Assembly (NCBI GenBank): GCA_900169235.1
Contig: FWCC01000223.1
Coordinates: forward strand, 1 to 64,000
From: Zarea fungicola
Taxonomy: Eukaryota > Ascomycota > Sordariomycetes > Hypocreales > Cordycipitaceae
Length of the DNA stretch: 64,000 nucleotides
Reading direction: 5' to 3'
The notes beneath the pieces were generated by a model. That model worked only from the letters and a program-made list of their open reading frames with translations. It searched no databases and was not told the origin of the DNA. This document shows positions 12,001 through 22,672 of this stretch, piece by piece. A program made the position numbers and the translations under genes. Position 1 is the stretch's first letter, and every line of letters begins with the position of its first letter.

Positions 12001-12439
12001 CCAAGCAGTTTTACTTGCCTTTGCGTTTAAATTCAGACGTACCTGAACATACCATGCCATTGTCAGGAATCAATCACCGACCAGCACCGAACCGCTGTGA
12101 GGTTATGTAGTTGAATGTCTCAGGATGTATGGCCTACAGGGTAGGGTCTTTGATGTTGCGCCGCGTACACTCACATTTAATTACCAAACCGACAAAGTCC
12201 GTGTAGAAGGAAAATTGAATACCAGCCAGCTTAAACGTACCTGTATAGAAGGTTCTTCAGTTAACGGTTTCATGTTGCGAATATTAGCGTTGTTACTACA
12301 ACTGCGCCTTCGAGTTCGTTCAACAGCGAATATTGCACAAAGAGTCGGATATTAACAGTTTATAAAGACACATCTCCAAGAGATTCCTATTATACATTGT
12401 TTTAATAGACGCTGTAGCGCTTCGCTAGGCTGAATTCGT
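9064..12439. other. long intergenic region upstream of the SUN-family gene
   Basis: 3.4 kb with no supportable gene on either strand. The first ~550 bp are probably the promoter and leader of the SUN gene. The longest frame (10103-10600, plus) has no domain and odd composition. From about 10,900 to 12,400 the DNA is AT-rich with short simple repeats (TATTATTATTTATTATTATG near 11,060). An 8-bp hairpin lies at 11431-11453. No tRNA could be recognised. Confidence 0.45.
11431..11453. repeat. perfect 8-bp hairpin TTACTCCG / CGGAGTAA
   Basis: TTACTCCG at 11431-11438 and its exact reverse complement at 11446-11453 are separated by 7 nt. It sits in the non-coding region far from either gene. No function is apparent. 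Confidence 0.5.
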
Positions 12440-14976
12440 CTACAAGCCCTTTTCACGATGCCCAACCACTCTCGCAAACGAGTCGAATGCCATCGTCATC
12501 GAGTGACGACCAGATGTCTTGCTTCGCAAATGGTCATCATAGTTGAGCATCTCCTTATACGGTACTTTGGCTACAATTTCCACCATCCGCGCCGCCGACT
12601 TCTTGCCGCGCAACGACGTCACCGAGTCGTACGGGTCGGGCGGCGCGTAAATCTCGCTTGTATCAATCATATTGTCCAGATCCCCACCATGCGATTCCGC
12701 AGATCTGTCATTCACCTCCAGTACCTGGCCACCGGCGCCCGACGAAATGTCGTGCTGCACCGTGCCGGCTGCTTGCTCGGGGCAAGTAATGTGGGCCAGC
12801 ATAATGGGCTCCATAATGCCAATCTGGCTTCTGTCAAACGCGTCTCGGAGGCTGCCCTGGATGGCAGTTCTGGCCGCAGAGCTAAAGTGGCCACCCGTGG
12901 GCGTCTCGCATGCACCTGCACTCGTGTCAAGCTCAATTGTCGCCAGGCAGCCGTGTATGGGTGCCGCTCGGCGCGGTCCGCGTGCGAGTCCGGCAATGGC
13001 GCCGTTAAGAAGTTGCTGCCGAGCCTCGTCGACGTCAAAGTCGACCGCATCGCCACCGGGTATCAAAATATTAAACATGTTGCCATCGAGCTCCATGCAC
13101 AACTCTGACGGGGCTTCGCGCTGGTGAGCCTCCATTGGCTCCAGAGTCACTGTACAGGTCGCCTTGCCTGGCTTACTCGCTACTGGCCTGTCAAATACGA
13201 CCTTTTGCGATCGCACTGGAACAGTGAGGCACTCCTTGTAGTCAACCTCAATAGGGCCGAACTCGGCATCAATCCTATGTTTTTGCCTCATGTTATGCAG
13301 TGAAACATCTAGATGGAGCTTGCCCATGCCCTGAACTGTGAATTGCTCCGTCTTGGGGTTTCGACTCCATCGCAGGCTTGGATCCTGTCGTGATGCATTT
13401 TCCAGCGCTGCTTGTAGTTGCTGTGCTGCAACATTCCCATATGGCTCGACCTGAAGAAATGCAACCGGCGGGGGAATTTCTGGCGGCCGCACTTGTAGAC
13501 TGCGTAGAGCTGTACTAGGAGGCTTTCCGTTTGTCGTCGTAATCAGGGTGTCACCGGTTCTGGCCTTCTTCAATCCTCGAAGTGCGCCAATCTGGCCTAC
13601 TGAGAGCTCTTGAACATCGTGAGTTTTGTCTGCTGAAATTTGGAGAATGCCCATCGGGCTCTCACTGATGGCCATATTGGTATTAAATGTACCTGCACTT
13701 CGGCCCAGGGTACCATGATAGACTCTGACAAAGCTGATGATACCCTCCTTTGGGTGTTCGAAAACCTTGAATACGGTGGATATCGATGAGATATTTTTGG
13801 CCCCAGCTTGCTTCGACTCGCCTTGAAGAGCGTTGCCTAATTTCTGACTGGAACCACTGATTCGAATATGTACGTCTGGCCTGTCGGCTGGGTTGGGTAG
13901 ATAGCTAACGATTGCATCCATCAAAGGCTCAACCCCAATGTGGCGAAAGCTCGAGCCGGCAAAGATGGGGATTGCACGACCGTCACCACTCTGGATAGCT
14001 CTTCGAATAGCTTCTTTTATTGTTGACGAGGATATGTCCGTGTTTTCGGCCAAGAATTCCTCCATGATGACATCGTCAAATTCAGCAAGACCCTCAATTA
14101 AGTGCTGCCTCGCAATGCCGATTTCTTTGATGAGATCGGCATTAGACAATTCAAGCTTACTCATAAGCTCTTCCCCTTTGTACCGAGCTGTTTTCTTGTC
14201 ATGATAACGGTAGCCGACGCCATCGATGATGTCAATGACACCAACAAACTCATCGTTCTCCCACCACGGAATCTGACACACGAGCGGCCATCCTTTCAAT
14301 CGACTACCTATTTCCAAGACTGATTTGCGAAAGGAAGCACCCTCACGATCCAGCTTGTTGCAATATATCAGGCGTGGAATTCGGAGTTCGTGCGCCGAAC
14401 CCCAGACTCGCTCGGTGTGGGCTTCGACGCCTTTGACAGAATCAATAATGCAGACAGCACCGTCAAGAATGGGCAGGCAGCGGTCGACTTCGAATCGGAA
14501 ATCCTGATGACCTGGTGTGTCGATCAAATTAACAATTTTCGGTTGGGTGCCGTTTGGGCAATGTTCTCGTCTCGGCCACGGAAAGGTAATGGCGGCGGAT
14601 TGGATCGTGATGCCACGTTCGCGCTCGAGTTCGAGGAAATCAGTGACTGTATTTCCGGAATCGACGTCTCCGACTCTGGACGTGACACCGCTGTAGAAAA
14701 GCATTCGCTCTGTCGTTGTCGTTTTGCCCTGGCACATGGGTTAGTTTACTGGCTGGGCAAGCAAGGAGCCCATTGCGGGTTAGATGTGCTACATACCGCA
14801 TCTACGTGAGCAATGATTCCGATATTTCGGATATCCTTTAATCGATTGGCATGGTAATCTTGTGCCAATTGGCTATATAATGCGACTCTGTGGAGGTTGA
14901 GTGTTACTGCTGCGAGGCAGCGCGAATTGGCAGCAACAGTTCTGGCCGTCGCGTGTGCGACTAATGACAACATCAT
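12440..14976 (-). CDS. MEF2: mitochondrial elongation factor G2 (ribosome-releasing factor 2)
   Basis: Two exons, 14976-14797 and 14728-12440, 822 aa. It is a translational GTPase that, with mitochondrial RRF, splits ribosomes after termination. The G1 motif AHVDAGKTTTT (about 56-66) is formed across the 68-nt intron, which falls exactly between DA and GK. G2 (RGITIQSAAITF), G3 (DTPGH) and G4 (NKLD) follow. EF-G domains II-V continue to the end (for example PPVAFLQVEP and the late SEIYAPPD segment). The N terminus from Met1 (MMLSLVAHATARTVAANSR) is a good mitochondrial presequence with Arg and no acid. Upstream in-frame sequence has no ATG start. It is divergent from TVP15 across a 523-bp gap. 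Confidence 0.93.
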
Positions 14977-15499
14977 GGCAAAACAAACACAAGAAGCCAG
15001 TGGCTTCAAACAAGCCAAGCGATCATTCAAGTAAGTGGGTGTCTAGCACAGGTCGTTTGCCGTCCCTGCACAACAAACGAATAACCAGTGTTTGATTGAG
15101 TTGATGGCAGTGGTCCTTTACAGGTCTACCTTACAGCGTCCGGCAGAATCTTGCTGTGTACCCTTTTGGTACCTACCTGTTACAGGTAGGCGGTGTAGAT
15201 CGATCGTTCTGGGAAAGCGCCCAAGGTTCTTCCTACCAAAGAATCCAGCTGCCTGCCATCACTGGCTTGCCCCTAGAGTGGAGCCCCATACGTAGCCAGT
15301 ACGTAGGTGGTGCCGTGGCTCAGCTTCCAAAGCTTCTAGACAACGAAAGCTAATTCTACCAAACTTTTCGCTAAAGAGCTGCCTATGGTCCGCTCTCTGC
15401 ATCTTCACATACCCCAGTCTTCAATCGCCATCGAATCGCCGTTTATCACAAACCTTGAGTCTTGTCGCTAAAAGATTTGCGCCGCACAATACCATCGTC
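14977..15499. promoter_or_regulatory. divergent promoter between MEF2 and TVP15
   Basis: 523 bp between two ATGs pointing away from each other. It holds a palindrome, CTACCTGT-T-ACAGGTAG, at 15173-15189, and a KpnI-like GGTACC at 15168-15173 that extends the left arm. No TATA box is clear. The palindrome could be a site for a dimeric regulator; that is inference. Confidence 0.4.
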
Positions 15500-16224
15500 A
15501 TGGAGCTCTCCGATATCTTGTATGTTTGTTTGGCCAGCGGATCCAGCTCAAATCGTAGAACAGATGCTGGCGCCGCAGCAACTGGAGCATGACACTTTTC
15601 AGGCTGATGCTCTTTTGCTAATGTATTGCGCCCAACATTTAGTCGCATTGTTAACTTGGCCGTTGGCGCCATCACCATCCTGGGTGGTATCTTCGGCATC
15701 TTTGGTGGAGGCCTGTAAGCTTTCCCACTTGCTTCGCGCGCGCGCGCTTCTCGTTGCACTGCGATGCTAACCAATTCAACAGGCGCAACATCGTTCTCAG
15801 TGTCTACATGATCATCTTCGGTCTCTCCATTGGCCTTCTCGGTATGAAGACACACTTTTTGAAACGAGCACACAGAATTGAAGCCACCACTGACTATCTG
15901 TACAGAATTCCAGATCCCTCCCCAGGTCTCCCGCTACGCCAACTTTCTCTTCTCCTTTGTCGGCCGTGGTGTTTGTGTGTCACCCTTTCCTGATCATGCA
16001 CCAACTCGCTGCGCGATTCGTGGCTGTACCCAGCTGACCCGGTAACAGTTTACATCTTCCTCGGCTGCCTTTTGCTCGGCGAAAAGGTCATCAGCAACAT
16101 CGCTGGTGGTGTTGTTGGCGTCGTTGGTATCGCCTACATCGCCCTTGAATTTATTCCTTCCATCGAACCTCCAGCCAACATGCGTGAGGCTGATGCTGCC
16201 GGATGGGGCGCCGAGCAGGTTTAA
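15500..16224 (+). CDS. TVP15: Golgi membrane protein TVP15 (COPI-associated family)
   Basis: Five exons, 15500-15519, 15643-15714, 15783-15841, 15906-15974 and 16049-16224, give 131 aa; no single open frame shows the gene. The spliced product starts MELSDIFRIVNLAVG. It has four predicted membrane segments (about 9-29, 33-50, 58-76 and 88-107) and ends in the conserved NMREADAAGWGAEQV-type tail of this family. Tvp15 is a tetra-spanning protein of late-Golgi/Tlg2 vesicles. Exon 1 is only 20 nt. All introns have GT-AG ends, keep the frame, and rebuild conserved codons at each join (for example FR at join 1, LR at join 2, EFQIPPQ at join 3, VFYIF at join 4). Intron 2 carries an alternating CG run at 15735-15747. 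Confidence 0.92.
15735..15747. repeat. alternating CG run inside TVP15 intron 2
   Basis: Thirteen alternating C/G bases between GCTT and TTC. This is a simple repeat with Z-DNA-forming potential, placed inside an intron of only 68 nt. Confidence 0.6.
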
Positions 16225-16578
16225 AAAGTGCCTCTAACTCGACAATCGACCGACAGTTCTTGCCAGCTACTGCCTTGGCAGGACCTAAATTACGACACAA
16301 ATCGGTGCAAATATGAGGAAGGGCAGGAAAAGTCCGGAATTCTTTTTGGCCAGATTTATGAGCTCTTACTAATAGACTACGAAAGAAGCTACTCTTGTTA
16401 TGGCGAACGGCTTTGCTGTGAATTGTTTTTTTTTAATGCAATAGAAGATACCATGGAGCTAAATCAATATCGTGGTGTGGCCATTTCTTCTAATCTAGTA
16501 CTGGAAATGGGGTATCTTGGATGTGGTCTTTAATCAAGTTGCTTCTTTTCGACATGAGTATCCTCTGCGTTTCCGGCC
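16225..16578. other. intergenic between converging TVP15 and LEA-like gene
   Basis: 354 bp, presumably two 3' UTRs. A T run lies at 16427-16434. No gene seen. Confidence 0.45.
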
Positions 16579-16881
16579 CTAAGCTTTCCACTGACCAGCA
16601 TCCTCAACGCTTTGTGATATACTTCCGAGACCGTTTTGAATTCCTGAACCGATCCCAGAGACGCCGTCGCCCACGACCTTGGCTCTGTCGCCCGTGACGT
16701 TGTTGAAAGTGTCACCCACACCCTTGCCCGCTGCGCCAGTTACATTGCCGACCGTGCGTCCGACGCCGCCGAGAGTGTTACCAATGGCGCCAGTGACAAA
16801 CTTGGCAGCTCCAGTGGCCTTGTCAGCGGCTGTGTTGCCGTTGTTGGCAACGACGCCGTTGCTGTTCTGGTTGGAAGACAT
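16579..16881 (-). CDS. small Gly/Asn-rich LEA-like (hydrophilin-type) protein
   Basis: An intronless 100-aa frame starting MSSNQNSNGVVANNGNTAAD. It is rich in Gly, Asn, Ala, Val, Ser and Thr, has no Cys and is hydrophilic. It shows a loose ~11-residue periodicity of G-x-V/T-G-x-V/A units (GAIGNTLGGVGRTVGNVTG, then GKGVGDTFNNVTG), as in LEA/hydrophilin or phage-tail-like amphipathic repeats. I do not recognise a named family. The composition and the upstream CRE-like sites (17045-17088) suggest a stress-induced protectant, which is inference. No signal peptide or membrane segment is visible. Confidence 0.7.
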   Translation of the reverse strand: MSSNQNSNGVVANNGNTAADKATGAAKFVTGAIGNTLGGVGRTVGNVTGAAGKGVGDTFNNVTGDRAKVVGDGVSGIGSGIQNGLGSISQSVEDAGQWKA

Positions 16882-17733
16882 GTGAGCGGGTGCGTGTTCT
16901 GATTTAATTTTTGTGTGAGGTGTTGTTCAAAATTGTGAGAGTGAAGGTTTTATTGAGAAATAACCGTGAAGGCTGTGGGTTTATTAGTGATGAACGTGAA
17001 GTTGGGTACTTGTCTAGAGTATTTATACTTGATATCTGATGTAGGGACGTCACCGATATGACGAATATGACGTCAGAGTTATGACGATTTATAACGATTA
17101 CATAGATCAACGATGTGATTGTTACTCCACAAGGTATTGGAAACTGGCCGAAACGACCTCCAATAGTTTCCACAAAGTCAACTAGAGAGATTTTGAATAG
17201 TGTGAGAGGTCGCGCACAGTAGCTTCTGATGCCATGTCTCGGTGGGCCACTTGCCCAGATCGTTTAATCAATCACTGACTATGCTCCCCTCGCATTCAGT
17301 CGCAGCCAATCAAATTGTAGCGAGATGCTTACTCCTGACACAATCTGACTGACTTTAAAATCTAGCTAGGATCGCAGTATAGCGGGGGGCTGCGAATAGG
17401 TCGGTTTCTCAAGAAGCAGTAATTGGTTGTGTAAGTTATGAAAGCATCGTACCTCCTGCTTGCTGTAATCTTCTATACGATGCTTTTCTTTTCCACAATT
17501 TCGTTTTATTGATCAACCGTCCGCCCACATGTTTGAGTGCTTTGCGTGCTGATGTATTCCAAACCAGATGTGAGCTTTGGGCAACTAACTTCTGGCAAAC
17601 CAACCTCCGCACAACGTGATCGAAGGACTCTGTACGTGTGTTTGAGAGAACTGTTACAATGTATGCTTCATAAAGGTTCCAGTGGTCTATATACTCGCTT
17701 TTAACAAATGCACAGATTTTCACCTTTTATCAT
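16882..17733 (-). promoter_or_regulatory. promoter of the LEA-like gene with CRE/ATF cluster and TATA box
   Basis: 852 bp upstream of the LEA-like ATG. On the minus strand a TATAAATA box lies at 17020-17027, about 140 bp from the ATG. Further upstream is a perfect palindromic cAMP-response element TGACGTCA at 17068-17075, a GACGTCA half-site at 17046-17052, and two more TGACG pentamers (17059-17063 and 17082-17086). Such sites bind ATF/CREB bZIP factors (Atf1/Sko1 family), which control stress genes in fungi. The rest, up to the DBP7 stop at 17734, shows no gene. Confidence 0.6.
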
Positions 17734-19995
17734 TTAACCAATGTTGAACTCGTCTGCTCCCGTCATCAGCATCATGCCCTTCTTTCTCAGGACACTTCTT
17801 GCCTTGCCCTGATCAACTTGTTGTTCCATGTCGTCGCCATCCTTGGCTGCCGTGCCACTCTTGCCGTCTTTGCCACCCTTCGCACCCTTGCGGGCGTTCT
17901 TGTCAATACCTGCGCCAACGCCACGTGGTGCCTCGCGCAGCGCATAGCTCTTTGCCAGATGTCCGAAATGCAGCTCCTCCATGTTGAAATGTACGCGCTC
18001 CTCCTTGATATGCGTTGCGTAGGCCCTCATATGTGACTTCCAGCCGTTTCGTGCGAGCTCCAGTCTTTTGGAATCCTCTAATAGACGCTGCTCAAAGTGC
18101 AGTTGCATCGTCTCCGCTTTGTCATGGTATGTTTGCCCTTCCGTAAGCTTGGCATTTGTCTCAACGGGGAATTCCAGCTTGGACATGAGACCTTTTTCGA
18201 GAATCGACTCGTATGTCTGGGCCGTGGGGGCTCCAGACGCCTTTAGAAGCTCAATATAGCTTTCCTCGCAGCCGGGTAGCAGGAAGAGCATAGCCTCACC
18301 GGCGCGACCGGCACGAGCGGTTCGACCGATGCGGTGAATGTGGTCGGCGAAGCTGAAAGCGGGATCATACTCCACGACAAGATCAACGGAGGGAATATCG
18401 AGACCACGAGACGACACATCGGTGGTAATGAGTACTGAGGGAGACTTGCAGGCGGAAAATGTTCGCAGTGTGGCTGATCGAATGGGCTGCGACAGGGACC
18501 CGTGCATTCTGTGTAAAATGACTTCAGGACTTGCCGCAGAGGTAATATATGCTGATCTGGCGACCGTTTTGGAGACCAGCTCTTGATCCTTGGCTTGCGC
18601 AGGGGCTGCTGTGGTGTCGTTAGGGTCACGCAGCAGCTCGAAGTGGAAGTCGACAGAGTCGGCACAGGACATGAAGACAATAACCTTCATAGTATGTCCC
18701 CGACGAGAAAATATCGACTTGAGATAGCAAGCTAGTGTGACTAATCTCAGTTTTGCTGGCACAATAACGTGTGATTGATGCAATTGTGCAGGAGCTTTGT
18801 GTTTGATGTTTTCGTCGGCCGTCCTCTCGCCCTTCTCAGCGGAGAGGAAAGCAGCGTCAGCCAAACTCATCTCGCCCAGCTTCTGCACATTCATCTTCAT
18901 GGTGGCTGAACAGAGAATCGTTACGCGGCGATCGGGGAGCGAAGCCAGTGACGTTCCGTTTGTGGTCTCCTTGGCAATCTCGATGCCACGTAGACAATCA
19001 ATCGTCTTTTTCAAGTCCTCTTCGAAGCCGAGATCCATGAGTCGATCGCCTTCATCCATGACGAGCCACCGGACAGTGCCCAGATTCAATGCCTTGGTAT
19101 TATCGATGTGATCGGCCAGTCTGCCAGGTGTGGCGACCAGAAAGTTGACGCCCTTGCGGATGCGCGACTTTTCCGCCTTTTTTGATTCACCACCGGTAAT
19201 GGCTGTTGAGACGAGCCAAGGAAACGGTCGGATGAGCTGTTCCAGCACGGTGTGTGTCTGCTTCGCCAATTCTCGGGTCGGTGCGACAATGATGGAAAAA
19301 ATACCAGAGTCGCGGTGAATTTGCTTGCCTTCGTCTTGCGCACTGAGTTGCAGAACGCGATGTAGAATGGGCAGAAGATAGGAAAACGTTTTACCGGAAC
19401 CGGTCTCGGCCTGAACGAAGGCGTCGGCACTGCCCGTAATCATGTGCGGAATGACCTTTTGCTGAATCGCTGTTGGCCGCTCCAGGTTCATCTTGCCCAG
19501 CTCTTCTACGAGGCGGGAGGAGATTGTCAAGGTGCCAAAGTTGGCGACGTCGGCTAGCGGGGCATTGGTGGCTGTCGGGGCTTTCCACTCCTCGTCTTCA
19601 AAGACTGTTTTTTGTTCTGGATTGAAGCTGAAGAGACTTGAGACGACCTGCTTCCCCGCTCCGCCGTTTTCACGCCGGCGCGGGTCAAACGGCGGCTTGG
19701 TGCCGCCGTGCTCAATGCGGATATGACTGGGCCGCGGCGCTCTTGCTGGTCGAAAGTCGTGACCTGCATCGTCATCGGCGTCCACCCTGCGGCGCTTGAA
19801 GGACCGATTGGGATCGTCAGAGCGGTCTCTGGGAGGTCGGGGCGGACGTGGGCGCGGGTCGCTGTTTGTGTCCAGGCTGCGGGCGCCTCGCTCAGCCAGT
19901 TTTCGCTCTCGCCAACGTCCGCCCTTGAATTTGACTTGAGGCTTGATGGGGCCGGGGCCCAGCTCAAAATTTAACTCCATGCCATCATCTGCCAT
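17734..19995 (-). CDS. DBP7: ATP-dependent RNA helicase DBP7 (DEAD-box)
   Basis: A single exon of 753 aa from MADDGMELNFELG; fungal DBP7 proteins begin MADDG. The 50 codons upstream in the same frame look non-coding. The N terminus is basic (KGGRWRERKLAERG). Motifs: Q motif around 171-180 (RPTAIQQKV), Walker A AETGSGKT 196-203, PTRELAK 239-245, motif II DEGD 314-317 (the DBP7-type variant of DEAD), SAT 363-365, TTDVSSRGLD, and HRIGRTARAGR 554-564. Dbp7 acts in the nucleolus on early pre-60S particles, remodelling snoRNA contacts on 27S pre-rRNA. A Lys/Gly-rich tail ends the protein. ESF2 and NMD3 elsewhere in the window serve related ribosome steps but are not clustered with it. Confidence 0.95.
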   Translation of the reverse strand: MADDGMELNFELGPGPIKPQVKFKGGRWRERKLAERGARSLDTNSDPRPRPPRPPRDRSDDPNRSFKRRRVDADDDAGHDFRPARAPRPSHIRIEHGGTKPPFDPRRRENGGAGKQVVSSLFSFNPEQKTVFEDEEWKAPTATNAPLADVANFGTLTISSRLVEELGKMNLERPTAIQQKVIPHMITGSADAFVQAETGSGKTFSYLLPILHRVLQLSAQDEGKQIHRDSGIFSIIVAPTRELAKQTHTVLEQLIRPFPWLVSTAITGGESKKAEKSRIRKGVNFLVATPGRLADHIDNTKALNLGTVRWLVMDEGDRLMDLGFEEDLKKTIDCLRGIEIAKETTNGTSLASLPDRRVTILCSATMKMNVQKLGEMSLADAAFLSAEKGERTADENIKHKAPAQLHQSHVIVPAKLRLVTLACYLKSIFSRRGHTMKVIVFMSCADSVDFHFELLRDPNDTTAAPAQAKDQELVSKTVARSAYITSAASPEVILHRMHGSLSQPIRSATLRTFSACKSPSVLITTDVSSRGLDIPSVDLVVEYDPAFSFADHIHRIGRTARAGRAGEAMLFLLPGCEESYIELLKASGAPTAQTYESILEKGLMSKLEFPVETNAKLTEGQTYHDKAETMQLHFEQRLLEDSKRLELARNGWKSHMRAYATHIKEERVHFNMEELHFGHLAKSYALREAPRGVGAGIDKNARKGAKGGKDGKSGTAAKDGDDMEQQVDQGKARSVLRKKGMMLMTGADEFNIG

Positions 19996-22523
19996 TTTCC
20001 CGCAAATTGCACTCACGATAGAGTGTTGTGGACCGTCGTTATGGTTTGTCTGACCACAACGCTGGACGATGGCGGGCCATGATATTTTCCTTAGACTTTT
20101 TTCTGGGTCTCCTCGGGCGATAAGATGGATAAGATAAAGATACACACAGCCACAGTTTCATCTCTCGCCACACACATCGATTTTTAAAGAGCTTAACACT
20201 GCGCATTCATGATAATCATATAGAAAGAAATATTTTTCGCGGCGCATTATTTCCTCATTTGTATTACCTAACGAGCTTTGATTGGCTGATGGTTATATGG
20301 ATACTAAGATTTGTAAAAGAGCTTCACCAAGGAAGACATTGGAGAGGCTTCGCTTGTGTTTGAATTTGGCGCGATACTCATTGCAGCAGCTTTACAATCT
20401 TGTCGCAGAAGTCCAATTACGGGAAAGGTAAGGTTTGACGCTAAACCAACTAGAGCCTCAGATGACCTTCGGATACCGAACGTTTGGCACTGCAATAGAG
20501 AAGGTCGGCGATGGACAAGTGGAAGTCGGGGTCGGCCAGGTGTCTCTCGGGGCCGGAAGTGTACAAATGACCGAGTTCTAGTGCAAGGAGAACAAAACCC
20601 AGTGTGGTGGGTGATACATAGCCCCTCGTAATACGATGGTACTCCATATGTTTTTTTGTTTTTTTTTTTTTTTTGCGAGGGAAAGGGTGTGCTGCTCCGC
20701 TCCGTAGTATCCGACAACCTGAGGCGGTTGACGGGACTTTTTCGTGGGGCGCAGCCATGTGACGGGCGAAACTTGCAAGTCGCAGCGCTTTGCAGCACAC
20801 CATGGCCGCTAGAGCTGCCTGCTAAAGTTGAATGCTGACGTTGGCGAACGAGAGAAGCAGCCAGTGAGTGCGCGAATAGATTGAATATTGGCTGATTGAT
20901 TAACAAACAATATGGTAGCTTGCAAACGCTAGTGACTGCACGCAATCTGAATGCATAATCAGTTACTGAGGAGACGTGGCAAGATCAGTCTCTGCCTTTA
21001 CTTTTCTTTTCCGTCCCTTGGCCTGTAATAAGTCCTCAGTACCTGTTATTGGGAGGCAACTACTAAGGCCGTAGCACCCTCACACTTAGGCACCATTAGT
21101 AACCACTAAGGCAGGTATTTACTGGACTGCTCACGCGAAACCAATGAATGGCAGTGGATATATTATTTGCAATGCCCATCTCGCTTGTATCCTCTAATGG
21201 GCTCGCATGTGGGGTTTTCTCACGTTGGCATTTTTTCCCCTTGGCTCACAGTTTGGGTCATTTACTCAGTTGCTAGTATGTGCAGTAGATGAGCCTATTG
21301 CTTGTTGGCCCCCTGGTCTGCTGGGGCTGATCCAAGCCTTTGGAAGTTTTCCGGCTTCTTCCTCAACCCCACTGCACCATTTAAAAGTTTATGGCTCGCA
21401 AGGGGACACAAGTCCGCCAAGGCCAACATCTAGTAATACAAGCACTAAATTAGTGCGATTGCGATGTTGACGCGACAGGCTAGCAGCCTGAGGGCGGCAG
21501 CCACACTGTAAGCTGCATGGTGTTTCTTCTTTTCCTTCGTCGTGTGCAACTTACAACCCGGACGCATGTGCGGCACCGATCGCTCAAGCCTTCCCGTGTC
21601 GATACCTGGCTGAGGTTTCCAGGCCACGTCACGATAGAAATCATCAACCTTTCCCAGGACGTTCCTGAAATAAACCGCCCAAAAAAAACCCGCCCCAAAA
21701 ATTTACTGTCAACATGTTTTTTTCAACCCTGGACATCCATTTCCCTGGGTCAGCGGCGAGCGCACACCAGAACGTTCCATTGATTCTGTGACGGGCGCTA
21801 GAATGGAGGAGCCTTTAGCGGGCTCAGCGGGCTCAGCGGGCTGGGCGGGCCATCGACAGGCCTTTGCAATACCACTCAAATTGCTGACTGCCAGAGCTGC
21901 GCCGAGAAGCCTCTTGACCCTGGCCACTTGGGCCGCCCAGCTACATGGCGGGGCGGTAGAGCAGCCTCTTGAGTCATTCCGTAATGCCCCATACAATGAA
22001 TCCTAACGCTCCCGAGTCCACCCTACTGCAGCCTACCACTGTATGTCCTGTAGCCGTAGCGTGCCGGGCTTTGCCAGCTATCCCCGCGTGCGTCATTGCA
22101 CATCTATTAGCGGGAGATTGCACTGTAGGGCACAATTTACAGGCCTGTCCAGCAATGAAAGTTCGAATCGCTCAGTGCAAACATGCCAGCGCGAAACTGT
22201 CAACGCCATGCGCACAAGGGGGTTGCCCCTCAAGCCACATGCCTACCTACCTGGACACTCATCTACCCCCGTTTCCCAGGGCACATTCTTTCCCTCCGAC
22301 TCAAGTATTTTTTTTCCTTCTAAACCACAAACCACCAATCTCTCCAACGTTGTGTGCTGGCCCATACATTCTTTTTTTATTATTATTTAGAATCCAGGGG
22401 CCATCACAATTGGACGCAACAACTTTCGTTCTCGTTCAATCCTTTTAATACGCAATTCTTACTACTATAATACCCTCTCCCACGCACACAGCGCGTTTGT
22501 TTGACGGCCATTATCGCTGTCAA
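19996..22523. other. divergent intergenic region between DBP7 and the PPR gene
   Basis: 2.5 kb with no supportable gene. There is a T tract at 20653-20674 and a short tandem repeat of AGCGGGCTC (about three units, 21818-21846). A minus-strand frame of 213 codons (20304-20945) reads through the homopolymer as poly-Lys and has no recognisable domain, so it is not called. Confidence 0.45.
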
Positions 22524-22672
22524 ATGAACCTGCAATCGCAACTAGCAACCCCCCTCGTGAGTCACCTTCGACACATTTTGCGTTGCGACCTTCAGCCACA
22601 ACGCGCGCCCGCAGGCCAACGCCCTTGCTAACGGTATATTCACAGCCCTCTCATTTCCTTTCCGCCTTCTAA
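22524..22672 (+). promoter_or_regulatory. 5' leader intron and spliced uORF abutting the PPR start codon
   Basis: ATG at 22524 opens a short frame. A good intron follows (donor GTGAGT at 22557, branch GCTAAC near 22627, acceptor CACAG ending 22645). After splicing, the frame runs 19 codons (MNLQSQLATPL + PSHFLSAF) and stops with TAA at 22670-22672, directly adjoining the PPR ATG at 22673 (TAAATG). Without splicing the uORF ends inside the intron. The layout suggests termination-reinitiation control. The intron is well supported by sequence; use of the uORF is inference. Confidence 0.55.

Noticed and set aside
20304..20945. Minus-strand frame of 213 codons
   Set aside because: Translates a homopolymer as poly-Lys and has no recognisable features.
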